A stretch of DNA of 6,737 bases from Anaerolineales bacterium (GCA_017999235.1 JAGOBN010000226.1:1-6737); one strand, 5' to 3'; counted from the stretch's first letter, positions 1 to 6,409 are shown. The notes: generated by a model not told the origin, from the letters alone. Program-made: numbers and translations.

Positions 1-186
1 CGGCGCTTGGGTTTGGCCCTGGGGGCGTCCGTGCTGTACATAGCGCAGACGAATTACTCCTCCAACGACGAGCCTTTATTGTACTCGCGCGAATATCACC
101 TGCCGGACGCGTTCGATTTCCTCGTCTGGCGGCGCGGCCCGGCCAAACTGCGTTCGGCGCCTCCCGGCTCGCGCCCGGAGGGGTGA
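1..186 (+). CDS. GntR-family transcriptional regulator, C-terminal part (UTRA domain), partial at 5' end
   Basis: Frame 1 is open from the first base to the TGA at 184-186 and gives the last 61 residues of a protein that begins outside the window. The pattern matches the end of a UTRA (HutC/FarR-type) effector-binding domain: LGLALGASVLYI, then a strand ending QTNYSSNDEPLLYS, then REYHLPDAFDFLVWRRGP. The hallmarks are a 'leucine-x-x-x-x-G-x-x-L' strand, an 'N/D-x-E/G-x-P-L-x-Y-S' turn and a final strand after a 'Y-x-x-D/G-x-F/Y-x-F' stretch. In this family the UTRA domain binds a small ligand, often a sugar or sugar phosphate, and controls an N-terminal winged helix; that DNA-binding part is not in view. 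The tail after about residue 48 is proline- and arginine-rich and probably disordered. Its stop overlaps the next start by one base (TGATG), so it is probably cotranscribed with the catabolic genes and may regulate them. The match is by pattern only, on a short fragment. Confidence 0.72.
   Translation, partial: RRLGLALGASVLYIAQTNYSSNDEPLLYSREYHLPDAFDFLVWRRGPAKLRSAPPGSRPEG
177..183 (+). promoter_or_regulatory. Ribosome binding site (GGAGGGG) for the isomerase-like gene
   Basis: A strong purine-rich Shine-Dalgarno sequence lies inside the last codons of the regulator gene. It overlaps the GTG at 183 but lies about 4 bases before the ATG at 186. This favours ATG 186 as the start and suggests translational coupling to the regulator through the TGATG overlap. 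Confidence 0.6.
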
Positions 187-1031
187 TGGGGAACGCCGTC
201 GCCTTCAGCACGCTGGCCTGCCCGGCCTGGGATATTGCCACCGTGCTGACCCGGGCCGCCGCGTACGGCTATGACGGGCTGGAGTGGCGCGGCGGCGATC
301 ACGGCCACGTTCAGCCGGGCATGCCCGCGGCCCACAAAGTGCTGCTGCGGCAGATGTCGGCTGACCTGGGCCTCAGCGCGGTGGCGCTGACGGCCTATAC
401 CAGCTTTGTCTCGGACGAGGCCGCCGTGCGGCACGCGAACGTGATCAGCCTGTGCCAATACGCCGACCTGGCCGCCGAACTTATGGCCCCGCGCGTGCGG
501 GCGTTTGTGGGCGAGCTGCCGCCCGGCACGGACCCGGCTGCCACCTATGCCCGGGCGGCGGAATGCCTCCTGGCCGCCGCCGAGTACGCGCACCCGTTGG
601 GGGTGCAGATCGCGCTCGAACCGCATGACGATTTTGTCCGGTCGGCTGTGGCGGCTGAGATTCTGCGGGCGGCGCCGCATCCGGCGCTGGGCGTGATCTG
701 GGATTTTGCCAATGCCTACCGCGCCGGCGAAAGCCCGCCGGCCGGCTACCCGTTCCTCCGCGAGCGCTTGAGCTATGTCCAGGTGAAGGATGGCCGCGGC
801 CAGGGCGACGCCTGGCAGCTGACGCCCCTGGGCGCGGGAGAGACGCCCGTGCGCCAGGCCTTGGACCTGCTGGCCGGCGCTGATTACCGCGGCCCGTTCA
901 GCGTGGAATGGGAGTACGCCTGGCATCCGGAGCTTGACCCGCCCGAGACCGCGCTGCCGCCGGCCCTGCGCTTTGTGCGCCGGGTGTGGGCGGAGGCCTG
1001 CTCGCCACGGGTGACCGCCGCCGGCCGCTGA
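186..1031 (+). CDS. Sugar phosphate isomerase/epimerase-like TIM-barrel protein (AP-endonuclease-2 / xylose-isomerase-like fold)
   Basis: This is a protein of 281 residues, a normal length for the single-domain family. Members interconvert keto- and aldo-sugars, epimerise ketoses, dehydrate inosose-type substrates or, in C-glycoside degradation, cleave 3-keto glycosides. Barrel strands and their motifs appear in order: the N-terminal strand VAFSTLACP, YDGLEWRG (about 29-36), ALEPHDD (143-149), GVIWDFANAYRAGES (169-183), SYVQVKDGRG (196-205), LGAGETPV (215-222) and FSVEWEY (238-244). By family pattern the divalent metal ligands would be E145, D173 and E241. The fourth position is usually the second His of an 'H-x-H-x-K-D' motif, and here it is Gln199 (YVQVKD). 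A GTG at 183 is in frame, but the Shine-Dalgarno spacing and the TGATG junction favour ATG 186. There is no signal peptide, so it is cytoplasmic. The fold is secure; the substrate cannot be read from the sequence. Confidence 0.85.
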   Translation: MGNAVAFSTLACPAWDIATVLTRAAAYGYDGLEWRGGDHGHVQPGMPAAHKVLLRQMSADLGLSAVALTAYTSFVSDEAAVRHANVISLCQYADLAAELMAPRVRAFVGELPPGTDPAATYARAAECLLAAAEYAHPLGVQIALEPHDDFVRSAVAAEILRAAPHPALGVIWDFANAYRAGESPPAGYPFLRERLSYVQVKDGRGQGDAWQLTPLGAGETPVRQALDLLAGADYRGPFSVEWEYAWHPELDPPETALPPALRFVRRVWAEACSPRVTAAGR

Positions 1032-1080
1032 TCCCAGCCCGGTGCTTAACCGCTTGCTCACACCCTAGAAAGTGATGCCC
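1032..1080 (+). other. Short intergenic gap, the longest in the window
   Basis: These 49 bases separate the isomerase-like gene from the flavin oxidoreductase gene. I see no convincing -35/-10 pair, no hairpin followed by a T run and no operator-like palindrome. A GGTG at 1041-1044 and a CACC at 1061-1064 could pair weakly across a 16-base loop, which is too weak to call. The simplest reading is an untranslated spacer within one transcript, ending in a weak ribosome binding site. Confidence 0.5.
1067..1072 (+). promoter_or_regulatory. Weak ribosome binding site (AGAAAG) deciding the LLM gene start
   Basis: Three in-frame starts lie close together: GTG 1072, ATG 1075 and ATG 1081. The only purine-rich element is AGAAAG. 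It overlaps the GTG, sits 2 bases from ATG 1075 and 8 bases from ATG 1081, so 1081 is best placed. That start also gives the N-terminus MQFGFIPTEG, which begins directly with the first barrel strand as usual in this family. Confidence 0.45.
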
Positions 1081-2064
1081 ATGCAATTCGGATTCATCCC
1101 CACCGAAGGCGGCGCGCTGTTCCAGGAAGCCCTGGCCGAAGCGGTGTACGGCGAGGAGCTCGGCTTCGATTCCGTCTGGCTCGAAGAACACCACAGCATC
1201 CGCAATCACTACTGGCCGTCGCCGCTGCTGGCGCTGGCCGGCTTCGCCACCCGCACAACGCGCCTGCGGCTCGGCACGGACATCATCGTGCTGCCGTTTT
1301 ATCACCCGGTGCGGGCCGCGGAGGATGCCGCCCTCCTGGATGTGATCTCCAACGGGCGGGTGATTCTCGGCGCCGCCATCGGCTACCGGCCGCCGGAATT
1401 TGAGCTGTACGGCGTGGCGCTGGACGACCGGGGCGCGCGCTACGTGGAAATGCTCAAAATCATGCGGGCGTTGTGGACCGAAGACTCGGTGGACTTCGCC
1501 GGCCGCTTCTACACCGTCAAAGGCGCCATTGAACCCCGGCCGGCCCGGCCCATCCCGCTGTGGCTGGGCGGGTGGGGCGAATTGGGCCTGAAGCGCGCGG
1601 CCCAGCTGGGCGAGGCCTGGGTGCCGGGGCCGACGGCCAATCTGGAAAAGCTGCTCACCGCCCAGCGGCAGTACCGGACGCAGCTGCTGGCCGCCGGCAA
1701 AGACCCGGCGGCGGTGCCCACGCCGCTCACCCGCGAGGTGGTCATTGCCGAGACGCGGGAACAAGCCTGGGAGCTGGCTGAGAAGTACGTCATGGTCAAC
1801 TACCGGGATGAGTACGGCGGCGGCTGGCAGCATCCGTTGATCGGCTCCCAGGATCAGACCCCCGTGAACCAGCTGTCGGCCTTGACTACCGACCGTTTTA
1901 TCATCGGCAACCCGGCCGACTGCGTGCAGGCCATCCAGCGTTTTGTGCAGGCGTTTGGCGTGGATCACCTCATCTGCCGCCTGTACTTCCCCGGCATGCC
2001 GCACGCGCACATCATGCGGGAGCTGGAATTGCTCTCCCGGGAAGTCTTTCCCGCCTTCCGCTGA
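1081..2064 (+). CDS. LLM-class (luciferase-like) flavin- or F420-dependent oxidoreductase
   Basis: This is a protein of 327 residues with the full bacterial-luciferase-like TIM barrel. Visible motifs are the first strand MQFGFIPTEG; LGFDSVWLEEHHS (27-39), whose H37-H38 pair matches the 'E-H-H' signature with the catalytic His of luciferase-type monooxygenases; RLRLGTDIIVLPFYHPVRAAED (61-82); GRVILGAAIGYRPPEFELYG (92-111); YVEMLKIMRALWTED (121-135); PIPLWLGG (157-164), part of the cofactor-binding face; and FIIGNPADCVQAIQRF (273-288) near the end. The family splits into FMN-dependent monooxygenases, which need a separate flavin reductase, and F420-dependent dehydrogenases or reductases. The E-H-H motif leans toward the monooxygenase side, but the sequence does not settle the cofactor. 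No flavin reductase or F420 gene is in the window. The next start is 6 bases downstream, so this gene is in the operon. Its position among sugar genes suggests an oxidative step on a sugar or on a released non-sugar group. The family call is secure; the substrate is unknown. Confidence 0.9.
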   Translation: MQFGFIPTEGGALFQEALAEAVYGEELGFDSVWLEEHHSIRNHYWPSPLLALAGFATRTTRLRLGTDIIVLPFYHPVRAAEDAALLDVISNGRVILGAAIGYRPPEFELYGVALDDRGARYVEMLKIMRALWTEDSVDFAGRFYTVKGAIEPRPARPIPLWLGGWGELGLKRAAQLGEAWVPGPTANLEKLLTAQRQYRTQLLAAGKDPAAVPTPLTREVVIAETREQAWELAEKYVMVNYRDEYGGGWQHPLIGSQDQTPVNQLSALTTDRFIIGNPADCVQAIQRFVQAFGVDHLICRLYFPGMPHAHIMRELELLSREVFPAFR

Positions 2065-2070
2065 ACCCAG

Positions 2071-4380
2071 ATGATGACCGACCTCCCGCCGCTGGATCAC
2101 ACGCGCTCCGCTTACACCGGCTGGACCCGCGCCCACTGGGAGACGCTCCTGGCGCGGATGACCTACGGTTTTGTGCTGGCGGCCGATCGTTCCGGATCGC
2201 CGGCGCGCGCGCTGTTTCCGGATGACCGGCGCGGCCTGCCGGATGCGGTGGATGGGCTGGAAGCCTTCGCCCGGCTGGCCGCCGGGTGGGGGGCTTGGCT
2301 GCGTCATCCGGCCAACCCCGCCGAGCTGACGTTTCACGGGCGCGGGATGAACCTGGAACAGCTCTTGCGGCAGGGGCTGTTGGATGGCACCAACCCCGCC
2401 AGCCCCCGCACGTATTGGGGCGCTTTCACCCATATGGATCAGCGCATCGTCGAGAGCGCCGACCTGGCCGTGGCCGTGTGGCTGAGCCGCGACCGGGTCT
2501 TCAATCGGCTGAACGCGGCCGAGCAGGCGCAGATCATCGCCTGGCTCGCGCAGGTGGATGACCACGGCACTTATCCCGATAACTGGATCTTGTTTACGGC
2601 GGTGACCCAGGCGGTGCGTTTGCGTCTGGGGTATCCCGCGCCCGAGGCCGAGCTGGATGAGCGGCTGCGGCAAGTGAGCGAGTTCTATCGCGGGGACGGC
2701 TGGTACGTGGACGGCCTGGCGGATGAGTTCGAGCTGTACAACGCCTGGATGTTCAACTGGCATTTTCTGCTGTGGGCGTGGATTGACGGCGACCGCCGGC
2801 CGGAACTGCGTGACCAGGTGCTGGCGCGGGCGCGCTCCTTTGGCGCCGGCTTTCCGCACTTCTTTGGGGCGAATGGCGCCTACCCGGCCTGGGGCCGCTC
2901 GCTGGTGTATCGTTTTGCCGCCCTGGCGGCCGCGGCCACCGGCCACCTGCTCGGCGTCGCGCCGGCGGACCCCGGCGGGCTGCGGCGGCTCTCCAGCGGC
3001 TGTCTGCGTTACTTCTTTGAGCACGGCCTGTTTGACCCGGACGCGCATTTTGTGCGGCAGGGCTATCACGGCGCTTTCCCGCCGGCCGGCGAGCCCTATA
3101 TCTCACCGGGTTCGCCGTACTGGTGCAGCCACGGCTTGTTCGCCCTGACGTTTGGCCCGGAAGATTCCTTCTGGACTGCGCCGGAAACCCCGCTGCCCGT
3201 GGAGCAGGGCGATTTTGAACTGGTCCTGCCCGCGCCGGGTTTTGTGCTCGCGGGCCGGCAAGCCACCGGGCAGGTCTTGTTGCTCAACAGCCGCAGCGGT
3301 CCCGAGCACGACGCCGCCCACTACCACTACGCCGCCAAGTACGGCAAATTCACCTACAGCACCCACTTTCCCTTCAACGTGTTGGCGGCGCGCGGCGCGC
3401 CGGCCCCGGATGCCGCGATCACGCTGACGCGGGACGGCCAGGCTTTTGGGCATCGCGCCCGCACGCGCGCGGGGCTGGCCGCGCCCGGGCTGATCTGGTG
3501 CAAGTATGAAGTGCTGATTGACGGTGAGCCGCAGCCGATGTGGGCGGCCGTGCTGCTGTGGGGGGAGCATCAGCTGCGCCTGGCCCACGTGCGGCCCACC
3601 TTTCCGGTGCGCGCGTTTGAAGCGCCGGGGGCGCTCGGCAGCGAGCGGCCCCTGGAGATCATCCGCCGGTCCGATGCGCGCGCCGGCTGGGAATACGCGG
3701 CGGCGCCTGGACGCGCGCTGGGCATCCGCCGGCTGCTGGGCTACGACAGCCAGCAGGCGAGCGCGCCGTTTCTGGATCACTCCAACCTCAACCTGGCCTA
3801 CTCCTACGCCGAGCAACCGCTGGTGTCGGAGGCGCGGCCGAGTGTCGCGCCGCGGACGGTGGCGGCGGTGAGCCTGGTGCGGCCGGCGGCTTTTGATCCC
3901 GCGGTTGAGCTGGACGGCTTCACGGTCACGGCGCCGGAACGCGATCTCTTTTTCATCCAGTTGCCCGACGGCGGCGCGGCCGGCGTGGCCCTCGCCGAAA
4001 CCACGCCCCCAACCATGGCGGTGGGCGGCGTGGTTGTGGAAGGCGCTGGTTTGCGCTATGCCCGCGTGCAGCCGGAGCGGAGCGGCGTGTGCGGCCTGGG
4101 CGTGACCCGCGTGGCCGGGGTCGTGGAATTCTCCGCGCCGGCCACGTTCCGGCTGACGCGTGAGCCGGACGGGCGGGCGCGGTTGACGACCAACGCCGGC
4201 GCGGCGTTGGCGGCCGATTGGCTGGGCGCTCCGATCCGGCGCATTGAAGCGCGCCCGCTGACCGGCGCCTGGGTGGAGGTGACGGACGAGTGCGGCGCGG
4301 CCGCCATCCCCGCCGGCCTCGTGCGCGCCTGGGCCGCGCGCACCGAGCGGACCCTGGTTGAATTCCGGCTGTCCCCATGA
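2071..4380 (+). CDS. DUF2264 domain protein, probable glycoside-active (alpha/alpha)-barrel enzyme with long C-terminal beta domain
   Basis: This is a protein of 769 residues (768 if the second ATG, at 2074, is used). Residues about 15-370 carry DUF2264 signatures: NW (171-172), RGDGWYVDG (207-215), ELYNAWMFNWHF (221-232), AWGRSLVYRFAAL (273-285) and SPYWCSHGLFALTFGPEDSFW (348-368), in a helix-rich region rich in Trp and Tyr as in alpha/alpha-barrel carbohydrate enzymes. A second conserved patch, AAKYGKFTYSTHFPFNV (421-437), opens a strand-rich half that runs to the end. From memory, DUF2264 overlaps CAZy family GH154, which includes exo-beta-glucuronidase activity; I could not check this. 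The role would be hydrolysis of a glycoside, perhaps a uronide. No signal peptide is visible: the N-terminus MMTDLPPLDH is polar, so it should be cytoplasmic and act on imported oligosaccharides. The gene starts 6 bases after the LLM stop without a clear ribosome binding site, which suggests reinitiation. The frame is intact throughout, with no sign of a break. Confidence 0.82.
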   Translation: MMTDLPPLDHTRSAYTGWTRAHWETLLARMTYGFVLAADRSGSPARALFPDDRRGLPDAVDGLEAFARLAAGWGAWLRHPANPAELTFHGRGMNLEQLLRQGLLDGTNPASPRTYWGAFTHMDQRIVESADLAVAVWLSRDRVFNRLNAAEQAQIIAWLAQVDDHGTYPDNWILFTAVTQAVRLRLGYPAPEAELDERLRQVSEFYRGDGWYVDGLADEFELYNAWMFNWHFLLWAWIDGDRRPELRDQVLARARSFGAGFPHFFGANGAYPAWGRSLVYRFAALAAAATGHLLGVAPADPGGLRRLSSGCLRYFFEHGLFDPDAHFVRQGYHGAFPPAGEPYISPGSPYWCSHGLFALTFGPEDSFWTAPETPLPVEQGDFELVLPAPGFVLAGRQATGQVLLLNSRSGPEHDAAHYHYAAKYGKFTYSTHFPFNVLAARGAPAPDAAITLTRDGQAFGHRARTRAGLAAPGLIWCKYEVLIDGEPQPMWAAVLLWGEHQLRLAHVRPTFPVRAFEAPGALGSERPLEIIRRSDARAGWEYAAAPGRALGIRRLLGYDSQQASAPFLDHSNLNLAYSYAEQPLVSEARPSVAPRTVAAVSLVRPAAFDPAVELDGFTVTAPERDLFFIQLPDGGAAGVALAETTPPTMAVGGVVVEGAGLRYARVQPERSGVCGLGVTRVAGVVEFSAPATFRLTREPDGRARLTTNAGAALAADWLGAPIRRIEARPLTGAWVEVTDECGAAAIPAGLVRAWAARTERTLVEFRLSP

Positions 4381-4389
4381 GCAAACCCC

Positions 4390-5343
4390 ATGCGTTCTTT
4401 TAAGCTGACCGTGGTGATGTACCACTACGTGCGTGATCCCGGCGACCGCTGCGCCGGCGCTGCGGGCATCCCGGGCCTGGGCGTGGCGCAGTTTGACGCG
4501 CACGTGGCGCGGCTGGCGCGCGAGCACGACCTCATCAGCTGGCCGGATCTGCGCGCTTTTCTGGTGGACGACCGGCCCCTGCCGGCCTCCGCCTGTCTGC
4601 TGACCTTTGATGACGGGGTTCTCGATCATTACTTCAATGTGTTTCCCATCCTGCGCGCGCGCGGCGTGTCGGGCTTGTTCTTTGCGCTGGCGCGGCCGGA
4701 CGACCGAGCGCTGACCCTGGCGCACACCCTCCATTTCCTGCTGCCCGTGCTGACGACGCCTGGGCTGCGGGAGGCGGTCTGGGGCCGGCTGACCGCGGCG
4801 CAGCAAGCGCGCTTCCAGCTGGCGGACCGCCGCTACCAGACGCAGTTCCAGACCGGCGCGCCGGATGATCCGACCAATGTGCTCAAAGCCGTCCTGCAGC
4901 GCGAGTTCGCGGCGGAGGCCGCGCCGCTGCTGCGCGAGCTGTTTGCGCGGCATGTGGGGGATGAGGCGGCCGCGGCGCGGGATTACTACCTCAGCCGGGC
5001 GCAGATCGCGGCCATGGCCGCCGGCGGCATGCATTTTGGCGGCCACAGCCGCACCCATCCCTGGTTTGATTGGATCAGCTCCGCGGCGCAGGCGGAAGAA
5101 ATTGCCGCGTCCGCGGCTTGGCTGCGGGAGGTTGAGGCCGGCCCGTGGGCCTTCGCTTATCCGTACGGCGGTTTCAGCGCCCAATCGCCCGAGCTGCTGC
5201 GCGCGCACGGCTTTGCCGCCGCCTTTACTACCCGCGCTCAGGCCGCGCATTTGGAGCCCTATTTCATCGGGCGCTTCGACGGCGAGGAGCTGGTTGAGGC
5301 CGGCCGCGTGGCTGAGCTGCGCCGGGAGTCCAGCGATGCCTGA
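4390..5343 (+). CDS. Polysaccharide deacetylase family protein (NodB homology / CE4-like), cytoplasmic
   Basis: This is a protein of 317 residues. It has the opening motif VVMYHYVRDP (8-17), then NodB motif 1, LLTFDDG (70-76, with D74 as likely base and D75 as metal ligand). Motif 2 is FGGHSRTHPW (216-225), with H219 and H223 as metal ligands. AYPYGG (256-261) stands at the motif 3 position, where classical CE4 enzymes have R-x-P-Y-G. The region between motifs 1 and 2 is unusually long: after FNVFPILRARGVSGLFFAL (82-100) a helical insertion of about 100 residues runs to about 200. It contains AHTLHFLLPVL, resembling the 'K-I-H-F-I-L' stretch of deacetylases found in O-antigen and sugar-biosynthesis clusters. 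The enzyme would remove N- or O-acyl groups from a sugar or oligosaccharide using a divalent metal. The lack of a signal peptide points to an intracellular substrate rather than cell-wall polymer. The start at ATG 4390 has no good ribosome binding site, and the gene follows the DUF2264 stop by 9 bases. Confidence 0.87.
   Translation: MRSFKLTVVMYHYVRDPGDRCAGAAGIPGLGVAQFDAHVARLAREHDLISWPDLRAFLVDDRPLPASACLLTFDDGVLDHYFNVFPILRARGVSGLFFALARPDDRALTLAHTLHFLLPVLTTPGLREAVWGRLTAAQQARFQLADRRYQTQFQTGAPDDPTNVLKAVLQREFAAEAAPLLRELFARHVGDEAAAARDYYLSRAQIAAMAAGGMHFGGHSRTHPWFDWISSAAQAEEIAASAAWLREVEAGPWAFAYPYGGFSAQSPELLRAHGFAAAFTTRAQAAHLEPYFIGRFDGEELVEAGRVAELRRESSDA
5324..5328 (+). promoter_or_regulatory. Ribosome binding site (GGGAG) for the Gfo/Idh/MocA gene
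   Basis: GGGAG lies within the last codons of the deacetylase gene, 7 bases before ATG 5336. This fixes the start at 5336 even though the reading frame stays open far upstream into the deacetylase gene. It fits the 8-base overlap of the two coding regions and their likely translational coupling. Confidence 0.7.
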
Positions 5344-6409
5344 AGCCCAGCCGGTCCGCGTGGGCGTGATCGGCTGCGGCACGGCCGCGGTGCCAGTCTG
5401 CGCCGCCCTGGCCGCCTCGCCGCTGACGGAGCTGGCCGTGGTGCAGGATCTCAACCAGCCGCTGGCGCGCGAGCTGGCCGAGCACTACCAGGTTCCGCAG
5501 GCCGAGACCGTCGAGCAGGTGCTGGAGGATCCCGGCGTGGAAGCCGTCTACATCGCCGTGCCGCACCACTGGCTGGCCTCGCTGGCGGGGCAGGCGCTGC
5601 TGGCCGGCCGCCACGTGCTGCTCGAGAAGCCCATGGCCATCCGCCTGGCCGACGCGGACGCGCTGATTGCGCTGGCCGAAGCGCGCCACCGCATCCTGGA
5701 CGTCTTTTACGAAATGCGTCACAGCGCCCTGTACACGCAGGCGCGTGCGCTGGTCCAGGCCGGCGGCCTCGGCGAGATCATCGGAGTGCGCTTGCAGACT
5801 CTGATCGACAAGCCCTTGGCCTATTGGCAGGTTGGCTACGCGGGGCGCTCCCACAATCCGTGGCGCGGCCGGCGGGACCAGGCCGGCGGCGGCGTGGTCT
5901 TGATGAATTCCAGCCATGCCTTGGACGCCTTGCGCTACCTCACCGGGCTGGACGTGGTCAGCGTGTCGGCCGAGGTGGGGACCCTGGTTGCCGGCGTAGA
6001 GGTGGAAGACACCGCCGTCGCGACGCTGCGGTTCAGCAACGGCGCCCTGGGGAGTCTGACCGCCGGCGCGCACATCGCCGGCGCGCACCACGCGGAGCGC
6101 TTTGACCTCTACGGCACGCGCGGCCAGCTGCAGCTGCCCGATCCGTACGGGGCCGAACCGCTGCGGGTGTATCTGCGCGAGCCGTGGGAGGGCTTGGCCG
6201 CCGCGCAGTGGCACACCCTGCCGAGCACGCCGGCGCCCGTCTATATCCGCGCCGTGGAAGCCTTTGCGCGGACTGTGCGCCATGGCCCGCCCGCCGCCGC
6301 GGGCGCCCGGGACGCCCGTCAAACGCTGGCGACCGTGCTGGCCATCTACCAGTCGGCGGCGGCCCACCACACCATTCCCGTGTCCAAACAAGAGGCGACC
6401 TATGCATGA
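5336..6409 (+). CDS. Gfo/Idh/MocA family NAD(P)-dependent oxidoreductase
   Basis: This is a protein of 357 residues, a standard length. The N-terminal Rossmann domain starts with VRVGVIGCGTAAVP (7-20, glycine loop G13-C-G15). D38 at the end of the second strand (VVQDLN) favours NAD over NADP. The signature LLEKPMA (95-101) supplies the conserved Lys98. The C-terminal alpha/beta substrate domain contains AGGGVVLMNSSHALDALRYLTG (183-204). Its His194 matches the catalytic His, but the Asp normally four residues before it (D-x-x-x-H) is Met190. Other landmarks are VEDTAVATLRFSNGALGSL (223-241) and FDLYGTRGQLQL (256-267). Members oxidise or reduce sugars, inositols or keto-sugars, often at C2 or C3. 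The frame stays open upstream to 4865, but that stretch lies inside the deacetylase gene in another frame and carries no domain, so ATG 5336 is the true start. It overlaps its neighbour by 8 bases at each end, so it is firmly in the operon. The substrate is unknown. Confidence 0.93.
   Translation: MPEAQPVRVGVIGCGTAAVPVCAALAASPLTELAVVQDLNQPLARELAEHYQVPQAETVEQVLEDPGVEAVYIAVPHHWLASLAGQALLAGRHVLLEKPMAIRLADADALIALAEARHRILDVFYEMRHSALYTQARALVQAGGLGEIIGVRLQTLIDKPLAYWQVGYAGRSHNPWRGRRDQAGGGVVLMNSSHALDALRYLTGLDVVSVSAEVGTLVAGVEVEDTAVATLRFSNGALGSLTAGAHIAGAHHAERFDLYGTRGQLQLPDPYGAEPLRVYLREPWEGLAAAQWHTLPSTPAPVYIRAVEAFARTVRHGPPAAAGARDARQTLATVLAIYQSAAAHHTIPVSKQEATYA
6391..6395 (+). promoter_or_regulatory. Ribosome binding site (AGAGG) for the DHDPS-family gene
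   Basis: AGAGG sits 6 bases before ATG 6402, inside the end of the oxidoreductase gene. It selects ATG 6402 over the ATG at 6406 in another frame, which gives no recognisable protein. Confidence 0.65.

Noticed and set aside
1032..1080. Possible promoter, terminator or small RNA in the widest gap
   Set aside because: There is only a weak 4-base inverted repeat with a 16-base loop, no T run and no convincing -35/-10 pair.
183..2076. Doubled start codons (GTG-ATG or ATG-ATG) at three gene starts as a possible shared signal
   Set aside because: The pairs at 183/186, 1072/1075 and 2071/2074 are short and lack shared flanking sequence. At 1072 the better start is a third codon, at 1081. Coincidence is the simplest reading.
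898..3069. Very long open frame on the minus strand (over 700 codons) opposite the LLM and DUF2264 genes
   Set aside because: Its translation is low-complexity, rich in Arg, Gly, Pro, Gln and His, with no recognisable domain. It lies opposite well-supported genes; high GC content removes stop codons from this antisense frame.
4865..5335. Upstream extension of the Gfo/Idh/MocA reading frame
   Set aside because: The extension is Arg/Pro/Ser-rich, overlaps the deacetylase gene in another frame and carries no domain. ATG 5336 has a well-spaced ribosome binding site and starts right before the Rossmann motif.
3103..5454. Second very long minus-strand open frame opposite the DUF2264, deacetylase and oxidoreductase genes
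   Set aside because: It has the same biased composition and no domain. It spans the junctions of three real genes on the other strand, as expected for a GC-driven shadow frame.
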